64,000 nt of DNA from Lepisosteus oculatus (Eukaryota; Chordata; Actinopteri; Semionotiformes; Lepisosteidae), in the NCBI RefSeq assembly GCF_040954835.1, contig NC_090718.1, positions 11,733,532 through 11,797,531 of the forward strand, written 5' to 3'. Position 1 is the first letter of the stretch. The number at the start of each line of letters is the position of its first letter. A program made the position numbers and the translations under genes. The notes beneath the pieces are model-generated. The model was given only the letters and a program-made list of their open reading frames with translations. It was not told the DNA's origin and did not search any database. Below, piece after piece: positions 1-14,500 of this stretch.

Positions 1-79
1 CCACGAACATGCAAGGAATGCAGATTTTGGGCTGTTAAAAGAAAGTGAGGGGGGCAGTGTCTGTGAACAGGATCCCCAC

Positions 80-2536
80 CTCCACCAGTAGTGTCCGCAC
101 AATGATGTCCATGCGTCCTTTCTCTGGCACAGTGGCCACCTCGTTTCCACACAGGTCCTCCGTCTTCAGGGCCTCTGCGGTCACTGACACATTCACCTCG
201 CCTGGGAGCAGGGGCAGAGACACCACTTCAGATCCGCGCACAACAGCCCCTGGGCCTGCTTACAAAGTCCGAGCTACTTTGATGATCAGTCCAAACGAAA
301 TACTTTCATCTACAACTCTACAAACTCTACAAAGGCGGCCAGCTTTAATGGAACAGGGGTATATGTGTTTAATGGTGAATTTGGTTGTACTTAAAAAACA
401 TGGGTATCAGTATGCGCTACATCCATTCTTCTCTCTGTGTAGTTTTATTTTTCAGTGTTGTTATTTCTGAATACAGAGCTTTGTCAAAGTGTACCGAGAC
501 ATGTTACAGAACAGGTGTGCTGGTATTGTCATTGCCCCCACTGTATTGTAACGCAAGAAAACATATCAGGAAGCTCAGACGAACCACCTTCAAAGCCACT
601 ATTGAATATTTTCTGCAGTCTGAAGCAGCAACTGCTATTGTGCCTTCTGCCAGCAGGTGCAGCTGTGTCTCTTGTCAGCGATTCTCACCCAGGGTAGTGG
701 CTGTGAGGATCCAGGTAAAGGTCTTGCTCTCCTCAGCACACAGGCACTGAGTGTACTGACAGCCATCACAGGGCTGGGATTTGAAATCAGAAGACTCTGC
801 CAGACTGGCCTTCACCTGAGGGGGACACAGAAGACACCTGTGGTGACCACAGCAAGATACCCATCTGCAGGCAACATAGTTTAAAGGCCCTTGACAAAAG
901 ATGGTTTCACCTTAGATCTTCATCTTTCCTATTTTGCTACTGTCTTTCTATTTCCACAACATACTCCTGGTCCTTCTGGGACTATAGTCCTCTCTCCTAA
1001 AACAATATGGAAAGCTTTTAACTTGGATGTCTCCCTCTCAAGCATAGTCATGTCAGTTCAAAAAAGCACATAGGGAGATTAAGCAAGGATAGTTTAGTTT
1101 GCTAAAAAACTGACCCCAAATCCTCTCTAATACTTTTCTTCTGTCATTTGCGGCCTCATGAGAGCAGTCAAAGAGTTTAAGTTTTGAAGGCTATTTGCTC
1201 CACCATGCTTGTTTAGTTGTTTCTGAGAAGATCCCACCACGTCTACTTCAATCAAAGTGTCTTGGTAGTTTGATCCAACCGTTCATGAGGTTTTGTCTAA
1301 AGACGTGTTTCTTGATTATTCCAGTGTCTCTTTTTGATTTTTGATTTTATTGTTGAAATACTCAGGAAATATGCCAAAAGGGATGATGGAAAGTTCCATA
1401 GGTTTCCTTCAACCAACAGACAAACACTCACTACCTCTTTCTTGTAAGAACAATAGAAAAGGCCAAGAAAATGTAAGGTTATTCTGTCACTAGCGTTTAA
1501 TTAAAGACAAGGCAAGGGAAGTTAAATGAATACAATCCAGAAGCCTTCCATCATCTAGAAGTCCTGTCTAAGCTTCTACTGTGTTTTGGTCACCACATTG
1601 CAGATGATACTCTGCTACTCTGTAATCAGTTTACAGAAAGTCAACTAAGTTAAAGGAATACCATACACAAACAGGTCAAAGCAGTACAGGTTTAGAGTCT
1701 TTAGTCTTGAAGAGGGCAGACTCAATGTTAAGTATGTGAAATCCCGAAAGGTATTGACAAGATCAAACCAGAGATCTGTTGCAAGACCTAATACCATATC
1801 TACAGGATGTGAAAGTACTTTATAAGTTGAGAACAAGAGGCACATTTCTACACAGATGATTCTGGGTAGTCTGGAACATGCCTCCTAAATGTGTTGAAGA
1901 AGATGCCTTGGCTTCTAACAGTTAATGACTGCTTTAAATCCTCAAATCAATTAGCTACTGGCAAACACACTAAAGGACCAGAATGACCTCCTCCCACTTG
2001 GAAGCTTTCTTTTCTTACATTCTTAAAAGCGTAAAGAACAGAAGCCATGTCTGGAATCTAGGAGATACCTACTGTATATGTGATGGGCCATGTAGGTCCT
2101 AAACCGATTGGCCTTACAGGATAGGTCAAAGTAACTGCAGCTCTGTAGTCTTGATGAAGATAATCAATAATGCAATATTTGCAAGAAAAATATTCCTGGA
2201 AAAAACTCATTTTTCCTTTGGATTTCTGCAGTTCACGGGTCTAAATGCGGTGAAGCAGAACAAATGTATCAACAAAAGCAGACGTCCACACAGGGGTCTC
2301 ACAGCCTCACCATGATGCACTTGGAGAGGTAGTTGAAGACGGTGGCCTTGAGCTGGAACACCTCGCTCCTGATGACGGAATACGGCAAGGTGACTTCCAC
2401 GAAGAAAGGCTGGAAGGCTGTGAGCTGGGTGGAGGGAGCCAGGCCGAATCCGACAGGAGACGTGCAGAACGCTCCCGCCTCCCACTTGGTGATAGTGTCG
2501 GGCACAGTCTCCCCCATCTTCACTGACCCAGACTCC
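80..2536 (-). CDS. a2m: a2m exons 19-21 (last exons inside the window)
   Basis: Exon 19 (2311-2536) carries [14 protein letters not shown] and [17 protein letters not shown], among the best conserved parts of the family. Exon 20 (689-815, 127 bp) encodes [11 protein letters not shown] through a Cys-rich stretch ([12 protein letters not shown]) to [10 protein letters not shown]. Exon 21 (80-201, 122 bp) encodes [19 protein letters not shown] and ends KPLLVE-like (VRTLLVE) before a GTGGGG donor. The next exon, which should lead toward the thioester domain, is off the left edge. Confidence 0.88.
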
Positions 2537-5500
2537 CTGAGGAAGACAGGAGAGGGCAGAGAGAAAGGAGAATGAATATAATCCCAAGATCAACAGGTGT
2601 TTCAGGGAAATAGAAAAGAAAACAAGCAAAATTCCAAAGTGGTGTGTTTGTGTCCATTCTCGTGTGCCCAGGTGTGTGTTTAGGTGTGTACTGATTGCCT
2701 GTGTAATGTATTGGGTGAGTCTGAGGAATCGTTCTGCAATTGCATACGTCGTAAGGTTTAAACCTGGTAAGAAACAATGACAGGAAACAACAAGAAAGAG
2801 ACATTAGCATTATACTTGAACTAAAAACGTAGCTACACGTGTTATGGGTGGAAAATTGTACAGGAGGTTTTATTGGACATCTTATAGTAGACTTTGAAAG
2901 TCTTGCAAATCACCATGGACCACGATGTTCATCTTTTCCTAAAGATGAACAATATGTATTCATATTGTAACAGTGTGGGATTTCTGGCTGCCTTGTGGAG
3001 AGCTGACGTGTAGTCACTGAGAGGTGTTCTCTTTAGCCCGCAAGAATGAATGAAGTGGCGAGAATCTACGCGAGGGGACGAGAATTCTCTAAGAAAATGA
3101 AATGGATGTCCTTTCAGCTTTTTTCTGAGGCGAACACAAGGAGATTGCGTGAGGATGAAATACAGGGTTTCTAATGAAGACCTAGGTGCGGGTATACATT
3201 GTCACGCAGGACTAATTAGAATGGGGACAGTAGAGGGTCGTCTAGTGTTGCACAAGGAGAAATCCACTTTTTATATTCACAATATTTACATACTGATTTA
3301 TTTTGTCCTTATATACAAAGGTTGGTTTGTATTTATTTGCTAACAGCACTGCCTCCATTTGCTCATGATAAAGCCTACCCCACTGGGACAAGCTGCCAGA
3401 TCCAGGTCTCTGGGAAGTATGTTCGGATGGTCTTCTTCGGCGGCTCGGAACTCATTCCAGACTGCACAGCAAAATCCATCACAGGCACTGGATCCGAGTC
3501 CTGTTCCTCTGCGAAACCTTTACGAACTAAAACTGTACCCAATCAGTTACTGTATATTCAAAGGGGAATGCAGTCTGCCTCAGCTGGATAGAGATAATGC
3601 GTCCTCCATGAGCTCAAACTACTTGCGGACAGATAACGGTAAATTAGACAACAATTTATTGTTATTAAAATACATTTGATTATTTCTAGCTATTTTTTCT
3701 ATGATTATTTTATTAAAAGACACAATAACAGGCTGTTGTTTGCAATTACTGGAGAATCTACCTAAAGATTTGCACAGTAGTCCATTTTACCCTGTTCGAT
3801 GTGCCTGTAAGATGCAGCGTGAATATTTTAAATTCCAGACTATGAGCACACACTTCAGTACCAGGGCATTTCTACAGAACATGCTGTAGGTACAGAGGTA
3901 TTCAGACCCTTATGGCGGTTTTGCATTTTGTTGCTTGCAGTCATTAAACTTTGACAGCAGCAGTTGTACACACCACCGCAAAAAGTAAAAAATGGAAAAG
4001 TCGTGATTGCACAAGTATTCAAGTCTTAAGGAATACAAAATCCCTTAACAATTAGTTGAGGGGCCTTTTCAAGCATGTGTGCAATAAAATGATTCTACAA
4101 TAAATATCCCTGTCAGGTCCCTCAGCAGGGCTTCACCAGGACAATTTGAACGGGTGGGCATTTGGTTTTAACTGGGGGGCCGGGTTTGAGCGCCAGTTTG
4201 AGACACGTGACTCTACAGATGATGCTACGTTTTTTCATTCGTCATGACAGAAAAAGAAAACTTGATTGAAATGTTAGATTAGTTCCATACTGTAAATATT
4301 TTTCAATATTTCTAAAAAAAAGAAATGCTAGGCTGCCCCCTTAGGGACGGCTGTGTCCCTCAGTCATGTAGTGAATTTCAAGCCAGGATTCAACCATGAA
4401 GACCAAGAATCTTTAAAAAAGAGATGAAGTTATAGAAAGGCACAAATCAGGAAAAAGGTATTGCATAGAAAAATTTCAGAAACACTGAATAAACCTTTGC
4501 ACACGTTGGTCATTAAGAAGAGCAGTGAATATTATACCATGCAGACATGCAGCCTAGATCTGGCTGTCCCTCTTAACTGAGTGCAGGCAAGGAGGAAAGT
4601 TGTTAAGGATGTAACTGACACTAATGGAGACTTTGAAACAACTATAGAGTTCAACAGCCCAGTGGAAATCCCAACAAAATTTTTGATCTGATACTGTAGA
4701 CCTCTGGTAAAACAGTTTGTGGTGAGACATGACGAAACGTAACTATTTGGTCTAAATGCAAAATGTTCCATCTGTTGCAAACCTAACATGGTGCATCACT
4801 CAGTCAACACCAGCCCTGCTGTCCCGTACTGTATGGTGGTGGCAGCATTATGTTATGGTTCTGCTTCTCATCAGCAGAATGATACCAATTTATCATGACT
4901 GAGAGGAACATAAATAGAGCAAAAGTACTGGCAAAGAGGCACTGAGGAAAAGGTAAAACTGGGACAAAATGTCACCTTTCAGCAGGCCAGTAACCTAAAG
5001 CTACACCAGAGGGGTTTAAGAATAAGAAAATGAATGTCCTTGAATGACAGTCCCATTGAGAATCTGTGGAAATGCCTGCAAGCCTGCGTTGACAGAGCTT
5101 TGCTTGCTGATTTCGTGCTCGTTATTATTATTTTTCCTATTGTATTTTCCAAGCGGCACTAGCTTACGTTGAACAACAGGAGCAGGCAACTACTACTGAT
5201 GTCATGTTACCAAGACACTGGCGAGACCTTGCTGCAAGGAAGAGGAGCACATCTGGGAAACCGATTTTAAATAATAACTAACAATAGCTCTATACTCTGT
5301 TATTTTAGTATTACTCAACCGGATTTCATACTAATACAGCGCTTCCATTAATCTGTGACTTGTCTGGTCAGTTTCCTCATTATCCGACATTTTTGGTTAT
5401 CCGACATACTATTGGTCCCATTTAGGTCGGATAATCGTGACTCTACTGTATTTCATTTTTTTTTCTCTACAGTTTTTGCTAACATATACAGTAGAAGTTT

Positions 5501-8500
5501 TCACTTCATGTTTTCAGTAAAATATTAAGTTAAAAAATGTGAATGCATCATTCTGTAATTTCACAAATTGGGACACCATAAGCAGGGTCTGAATACTTTT
5601 GCAAGGTACTGTATATCATTTTATGCTGCGTATGGAGGGAAAGAAAGAGAAAACATACCAGGGTTATCTTGAAATGGGCCTGCAGCACCAACCATGTAGT
5701 CGTACATAGGGAAATGGCAATCCACTGGTTTCTTGATATCAGAGTTGGTCATAATCTTCAAACCCACATCCTGCAGGCAAAGAGAAAACCAGAAAGGTGT
5801 TGTTCAGTCAGGGTGGAGAAGAAAAGCAATAAAAGGACAACGATTTGGTCAAACTATTTCCAAATGCTCTGCATGAAATCCAATGACGTCGGATGTCAAA
5901 CAGTTTTAACCTTTCTCATTTAGGTAAGAGGCACGATCATGCAAATCCAATAACTGATAACAATACCAAGCACTGCCTGGCCCAGGGGGCTTAAAGGCAC
6001 AAGGTAAACTATAAAGAAAATGAATGATCAGAGGAATTGAGTGTACAAAATGACCAAGAGCTGGTCAGTGTGCAACAGATGACTATTCATAAAGCTAACA
6101 CGTTTGTAAACAGGAGCTGTGTGGCAGTGAGAATACTTACCTGGAAGATATGGTACACATCATATTTACGTTCATAAGGAAAGTAGAAAAAACGTTGCCT
6201 CTTCATTCCGAATGGGCCTGGTGGTCCAATTGGATTAGGAATGCAGACATCTTCCTCTTTATCCAATGCGTCATATGGATACTCAGACAGCTTTTGAATT
6301 GGTAGATACCGGTACACCTAGGAGAAAGAAGTATATCACACTGATTTAAGAGCAGACCACAAAGACATAGGAAGAAACACACAACGTTTTTCACAACAGC
6401 TTAAAAATTAAATAAATACCTTTAGCTTCAGGGGAGAGAGAGAGAAAGAAGTGGACTCACGTTTTGAGCATTCAGTTCCTTCTCAGGGCTCATGAGCAGG
6501 ACACTCTGATCGATGGCCCTCAGAGCACATAGAGACCCAGGCTGAGCTTGAAGGCTAAGGGTTGTGTCACCCCCTGGGAGCTCCTCAGAGGAGGAAAACT
6601 TCAGGGACACCTGTAATTAGCACAGGGCCACAGTCATGCAACCTAGTTCACACAGTCCTCACCTTTAAACACAGTCATCTCTTTTCACAAAACGTAAAGC
6701 TCAGCATTTGCAAAATTGGACGCTTGATTACTTTTAGTACCTGTGTGTGTCACCTTCACAATTCTGCGATTGTCTCAGGAACTGTCCCTCAAAGCACTCT
6801 GCTCTGAGTACATGAAAACCCTAGGGTGTTAAAACTGTTTTTTTGGAGGGGAAAATAAGCAGGAGTAAATCCTGCCAGCACAGCTGTAACATGGGATTGC
6901 AGTTAGACTGTATTGTGATCAATTACTTAATACTGATAATAAAAAATACTTGCACCACTGCAAGTAAAATTATTAATGGACAAGCTGGCATTTTCCTCTT
7001 CCTGGGTCATTTTTAGGACTTTTAGATTTTATACAGTATTCCCTCCTTTATGCATTTTAGAATAAGTAATATGTACATTCTGTAAGTTCTAAGATGAATT
7101 TGTTCGAGGATATGTCTGTCACCTTCAGGACGTTCACACAGTCCTCACCTGTAAACACTTCAATTGTAAAAGGTATCGCAAAAAAATCTCTCAAAATGTT
7201 TTAGAAAAAATAATGTCACCTAATAATGTCTGTTACTTTTAAGAAGTCACAGACAAGGTCATTTTTAGCTAAAGTACATAGGGGTTTTTATTTGTGTTTA
7301 CAAGTAACCCAGGACCTTATGTGGACTCATTATGAAGGTACTGTATGTGCTATAACTGCTAATAGCTGCTACTGTATGATTATTCATAATTCAACTAAAG
7401 ATACTCTGCAACTTCACCAAAGTTATGCCTATTGAGCACACCTGAAATATCACTTCCAGCTGGCTTGTGGAAGCTGTGTGTTTAAACTGTCTCCTTGGAA
7501 CAATTGACAAGAGGGATCCTGTGCTCATCTACATACTGTATATCAAATTCCAAACTTCATTCCTGCTGTTCAAGCGCATTCAGAATCCCAGAACCGAGTG
7601 GCACTGTATTATTTCATCAAATGACTGATCAGCTATGACCGCTTTAGATTCATGCGGGCACTGGGGCTACATGAAGTGTCACACCGTTCAATCAAAATAA
7701 AATGCTTCATGTGCAAACAAAGATGATATGATCTTGTTAATAGTAACCCGTAAGGCCCGAGGCAATGTGGGGTTTTTAATATTCAATTTGAGAAAATCCC
7801 ACAGCTTTACCTTGTTCTTGAAGCACAGCTGGACTTCAAAGTCAAAGCTGTCTGCCACAGCCTCCCCGTTAGGCAGCACTGTGTAGACGACGACCTGTGC
7901 AACAGGGGCCAACTCTATGGTCTTCTCTAGGATTAACGATAACTCTCCCTTGTTCACTAGAAGAGGAAAAACAGAAACAATCTGAGTTCAAGGCTGAGCG
8001 TAGCAGGAAATAAAACCATGAAAAAATAACTAGGCCAAAGGGGATGGTTAAGGTTTTGTTTCAAACATGATAGCACATCTATGTCAGACAAAATGGCACC
8101 TCCTGTCGGAACAATATATTACCCAGAAATCTGTGTGGAAATGACCTACTGCCCTCAATGCCTGGACCAATCGGAAGGAGAAAAGTGGGTAGGTGACATT
8201 TAAAAACCAGGAAGTTCCAGATGAACATGAATGAATGTCCACTGGCCAGTAAGCAGAGCCTTTGAGATTCCTTACATTGGAGGGAGAACAAAGCAAAAAC
8301 AACTGACCAGTGCAAGTTTAGAAGATATATGTTTTTCTCGGTAAGGACCCATTAATATTTTGTGAGTTTGAGAAAATGTTTCTGGGGAGGGGGGTTTTGT
8401 TTTGAAGCTGGCAAGCAGATTGATAACCTGACTATCTAGAGAGGACAGACTAAGTTCTTTACTTTCGAGTTCAAGAACCGATAGGGCTTTGCTTCTGTTG

Positions 8501-11500
8501 AGGGTTTTGTTTTGTTTATTCCTCCATACTGTATGAATAAAAAACAGAGATTTTGTTTCTTTACAGTTGTGTCTAAAACTCTTACCTAGCCCTGCCTTTT
8601 AAAAACATACTTGCTAGGCTGTCTTGACCCTGGGTGTATTACAATGCCCAGTCCGGACACAATCCATTAGAATTACAAATAAAATACAACATCAGCGCTT
8701 GCCAGCAGACATACTAAAGTCAAGACATTGAAACAAGACATTTGTGACATTCTATTTTAAAGGGATCACCTTCTCCTGTTTTCACTTGGATTTCCAGACG
8801 CCCATTTCGCACAATGCTGCCTTTGGCCACCACCTACAAGACAGAGGATCATGATAACTGGCACAAACTGCCTGATGAAAATGAGCCATTGTTGCTTGAG
8901 AGTGTCCAACCTGGAAATAAACACTCACCAGGTAATAGAAATCAAGGTAGGCCTGCCCCGTCTGCAGCTCCTCCCCTTGAATGATATATTCAACCCCGAT
9001 TGGTTCATCCTTGTCACATGGTAGCGGCCCATTGGCTGGTTGTATCTTCAGAAAGCTCTTGCTTTTGGAATAAAATGGTAGCAACGATTGAAAGGCTGAC
9101 CGATATAAAGGTCTGCGCACGTCCATCTCAAACTCGAAATCCTGTGAGCCACGGTACTCGGCCTGCATGGAGACATAGGGAAGCTGTCACAATTAATTGT
9201 TAATGGAAGAATATTCTTTTACCATGATATGTAATTAAAGATTTTCGCCCCATATCAAGGATGATCGGCACATTCAAATAATAGTTCTTACAGCAGGAAT
9301 ACAAAATCCCATCTTCCAGGGCAACGTGTTCATTGTACAAGCAAAAACCTGTCTTTACTGTTACGGGGAAATAGAACAGAAAAACCTCATTTGCACCAGT
9401 AGGAAGAGAGAGCGAGTAGGATACAAAAACAGTGAGACAAAGACAGAGAAAGGCATCTAGAAAAGAAAGTGAAATGTCCTCAGTTTGGCGGATACTGACC
9501 GAGAGACTAGCGGAGTCTGACTTCCAAGAGGAAGTGTCCAGTGAGAAGCTGACCAAACCATTGCTGTCTGTGGTGAAATTCTGGCTTTGTCTTATCTCAC
9601 CCTGTGCCAGGACGAGTTCAACTGGCTCACCGGCAGCCGGTGAAGAGTCTGGCCTTGTCACCTTAATCTGCGGATGGCAGAAAAGCAACAAAAATCACGT
9701 GAAAAGCCGATAGCCACCAAGTAAACCGCTTCGAACGACAGTATATTGTAATCTAAGGTCACGTTCCTCTGGTTCTTAAGTTTGGATATCTGCATTGTTG
9801 TTTCAGACTATTTTTAATAGCACTGCACGGCAGCTGTTTGGTGTCTGTCTCTGTATTTTCTCTTTCTTCATCTCTTCTTTGCAGTCACGTTTCACATTGG
9901 GCATCATGCAAGAGGAAGATGTTGTGTGATAATCTTCTTACTGTAAATAGGGCTTGTCAAATAAAAAACAATCCTCTACACATTCCTGCCCTTCAAAGGC
10001 ATCAGGGGTTGTTATGTTCTTATCTATATTCCTGCTTTTTATCTCCATCTATTCATGAAAACAATTTAATTAAATAAATCTAGCTGGCAAGCTTTTCCAC
10101 ATACTGTAAGATATATCACAAGAAGAAATCACACATCTCAGATGGCCGGGACGCCACAAGGCCATGAAATTTCTAGCAGCCAGTTTAAGTGCATATTCTG
10201 CTTTCCAAGGTGAGAGTATAGATACAACCGGTACACGCAACTTAATCTCAACAGCACAACCAGGCAGACACCTCTAGGTAGAAAACAGCTTTTTAAGATT
10301 GTCTGAGTAAGGCAACTGAGAGAGAGGTCTCAAAATAAAAACAACAAAAGCCAACCAAACCGATATTCTGCGCAAAGAAACAGAAATACCATTCCTTTAC
10401 TGTCAGTACCAGTAATATACACAGAAAAGTATTAAACTTGATGGAAACCGGTATATACTAACGATTAATTACATTTATTGAATTACTTTCAGATTAGTTG
10501 CATATAAATGTGTAATGTCGGAATGTTCATAGTTTGTTATGCCCTTATAATGTGTCTTTTAACACTTACAAAAGTATTAGCTGATTTATTAGCTATAGAC
10601 AACTGATTCGATTTTCTCGATTCGTGCATTGCTCAATATATAAAACATTTAAGAATTATATGCCAATGTAATCCTATGTAATAAGATATGTAGGGGGGGG
10701 ATATACATTGCAAAAAATAACAATTGCAATGACTTCTATGTTGAAATCTTAACCGTTTTTTTGAGATATTCATTGTGTTGTAGCGAATTCTCATGGTTTG
10801 TGGAGACACCCTGGGAGCACGAGAACGCTTCGAGAGCATGGACTGCTACAACGTTTTCCAAAATATCACTTCCTTTATTGTTAAGCACTTCGTGTATAAA
10901 TCGAGATGTTTGTTGTGCCTTCACCTTTCCAGTAAGGGGGATGCCCGTCTTGAAACCCTTTGGTAAATCTTCAAACTGGATCCTGATGATATCGGAGGAA
11001 AATTCAGTTGTGCTGCTGCCCCGCAGAATCACACCTGGTGGGGTAGCAGACAGACAGGACAGAACACAGTTATACCATGAGTTTCTTTAATTTGAACTAG
11101 TTATACAGTATATCACCCAGAAAACAGTTTGGGAGAGTGTTCAAGTGTCCTAAAAGAAATAAAGAGCCAACCAAATAAATAGAGACTGCTGGACCTGGAG
11201 AGTGGCTCAAAAGGTAAAGGAACTTGCATGAGCACAGGCTGAGCTCTATGATCACAGGTTCATGCCTTATTGCCACCAACAGTAGGATGAGATTAGTCGG
11301 CCAGGGCTCTCTCGACCTTGCTCAACACAGCGACCCCCGAAACCGTGGGGTGCTTGCAGGAGTAACCAGGTGATGAGGTGGGGACACAGGAGATAAATAT
11401 CTCTGGAAACCCTCCCAGGTTTTTTTTTCTCGTTTTTTAAGAAAATAAGCTTTTTAAAAATAAAAAGAGATCCCATGGGAGTTCCTCCTGCATGCGCTAG

Positions 11501-14500
11501 TGATAAGCAGCGATCAACTGTGAAGCTGCCTGTACGGGGAGAGACCTGCTAGATGTCACAACAGCCAGGCAAAACAGGGACCCCATCAGGAAGTTACTCA
11601 CTGCGTTCATGGGAGTTGTAGTTCTTAAGCCAACACTACATCTGTAAGCAATCATAGCCAGTGTTTTATACCCAGCTCCCCTTAAGACAGGGTTACATGG
11701 GCATATCTAGAGCTATCGGTAAGGGACATGTCTGTCCTTCAATTGGCGCTAAGTCTTTGGTATGGGGCTATAATACTTGTGATGTATTAAGAAGCAAGCA
11801 GCTCAAAGGCAGGTGGGTGGGAGGAGTCTGTCTACACTTCCTCATTCTCCCCCGTGTGCGGTCACAGGGTTTGTAGCTGTGAGCCAGGATGTGAAAAGCA
11901 CACAATTTAACAATATGGTTTTTCCATATCAGCGGAGTATAACAAAAATAATTGGAGATTCTAAATTAGAGAAACCAGGAATACCTGTCCCATCCTCTTC
12001 CAGATAACTTTCCAAGTTAAACACATCCTCGTATCCCGTTCTGTTCAGTGCGTAATTTGTCAGGTCAACCGTGCCGGTGGCACATCCAGTCCTGTCAGTC
12101 TAAGTGACAAAGCAAGATCATCTTAGATGATTATTTCCTTATTCTATTAACAATGAAGATATATCACAAGGATTTTTCTTTCTCTGCCTGTTCAGGTATT
12201 AATGTAGTAAAGGTAAATCTTTATCAAATACATTTCTCTCCATTTCATTAACTGTTGCTTAGATTTATTAAATATGAAAAATATGATCTCATAGAGGCAT
12301 CTCACTCCTCTAGTCCACCTTGTAAAAAGGTTTAGGCAACCATTATAACATTATATAAACAATTTATTACCATGTTATTAACAGTACTCCTTATCTTAAA
12401 ACTAGGGTTAGCAGTACCATTTAATTTTTTAACAATTTAAAACTATGTACAGACAATGGTCAGAAACATGATTTACAGACATGATTGGTTATCATTACAG
12501 TAATCTCACTTGTAGACATTATTACTAGAAGAAATTGTGCTATATTTAGAAACTGCATTTGCAACCTGTAGTCCACCATTACACTACTATTTATTGCTCC
12601 CATTCAGGGTATGCTAAGTTGTGCTCAATAATCAACAGTACTTACCCTAAGGGAGTACTTTGTGCAGATGTCTTGCGTGTCTGATGAGCGATACCAGTAA
12701 TAATTATAGCCCTTTCTACAGAAAGTCGCTGTGACTTCCCCTAAGACTGGCTTTCCATACGTGTACCTGAAAAGACAAAACAGTTTCTTCAGTGAGCAGA
12801 AAATCATAATGGGAATGGGACATACAAGCCCGCAGTGGTGAAATACAGCCCAGTGAACAAGTATGGGCCCAGCTTTGATCATCCAGCACAGGCAAAGGCC
12901 TATGGCAGCCTGGTTTGCATCCCTGTTCCAAAGATTCTCCCCTGCAGAAGGGGCTCTGCTTCACCACACAGCCCCTCTTTTTATATTTAACACACAATTT
13001 CTCTGTTTTCTCCTCTTCTCTAGCTGTATCCCCCCTCCAAGGCCACTCTCTGCCTGTGGGCTGTGACGGTTCTGTCTAGCAAAGGAAACGTGAAGGTAAG
13101 TGAAATGTACAGCCTGCAGGCTCACTGTGCAAAGACCCCTTCATCTCTGCTTCAGGTCCGCACACTCTCCTGCTTAGAGCTCATTATCTTTGTAGAACTG
13201 TCTATCCTCTGTCTCAGACTCTAACCCTGGGAGAGCTACAACTGAGAGAAGGCCATTTTGTGAAGCACTTTCCTGGGAAAACCCAACAATAACACAGAAA
13301 AGTGGAAAAAAAAGGAAAATGACCCAGCTCTGCTTGCATAACTTCACTTACTTTCCGCAGACCTTGAATGTTGCCTCTTTGTCCATGATGGTAATAACTC
13401 TGGGGAGATGGACTTTCACTTCATACTTGGGTAGGACTAAATGGGACACAGAACAGATTACTTAGAACTCTTACCCGTCTGCCTCACCACTGAAGACAAA
13501 TTAGTACCTATTGAAGAGTATACATTCGACAAGAAACTACATTTCAACTACAAGAGCTTGAGAGCAAAAGTAAGAGCTATTATGTTTTAGCAGACTAGCC
13601 TAAAAACTCATCAATGGAAGCCTTAGAAATATTTCTGTTGAATGTGGGGCTACAAGCAACAAACACAAGAAAGGCCATAATGTAAATTTTCTCACCGTAT
13701 TCTTTGATTTCAAAGGAGTGGGTGGTTTCTTTGCCTGTCTGGCTCCAAGCTGTTATGACGTACGACCCTTGCAGTGCTTCCGGGCTCATGGGATTCGAAA
13801 GGTCCACGATCCCACTGGTAGACGTCCTGTTGAGCCACTGGGCGATGCGGTTCGAGGAAGGATCCTGGGAATTTGGAGGATCAGAATTGCTCCATGAAGA
13901 GGAACACACATTGCTCCAAAATGTCTCCAGAACCATAAATTGAGTATCAACAGATCCCTGTAGTTTCAAATTCCGTTTTGCTAGTTTATTCTTATAGATT
14001 CAAAAATGAAAGCGATTTAGTCAAAATCGATATTTTTGTGAATGTCCAATGGGTACCAACAAATTTGCATTGACCCTAATATCCATTTACGACGGTTGTG
14101 TTTTCCATTATCCAGCTGACTTGTCCCATTTTAAGTGTGTCTTGAAAGTGTGAGGTAACAGTGTGTCACGCCCAGTACACCTAGAGGGCGCTCTGCTTCT
14201 CTCCTGTTCCTAGTTCCCTGTGATTATTCATGTCTCTCTGGTGTGTCTTGTTGTGTAGCCTATTTACTTCCTGCTTCTGCTCTGCTAATCGCTCAGCATT
14301 GAGGTTCAGATGTCCTGAGACCCGCCTAGCACCAGGTCACTCCTGTCCATGGCTTGAGGGCATAAGTTTCTATATGGCATTTCCTGAACAGCTGAGCCCG
14401 GGCTAACCCCCATCTCGCTGCTACGCATAGGGTCTATTTTCGCCCTCCTGCCATTCCACGGTCCGTCCTTTCCGACATCCATGACAAGTGGATGTAAGAG

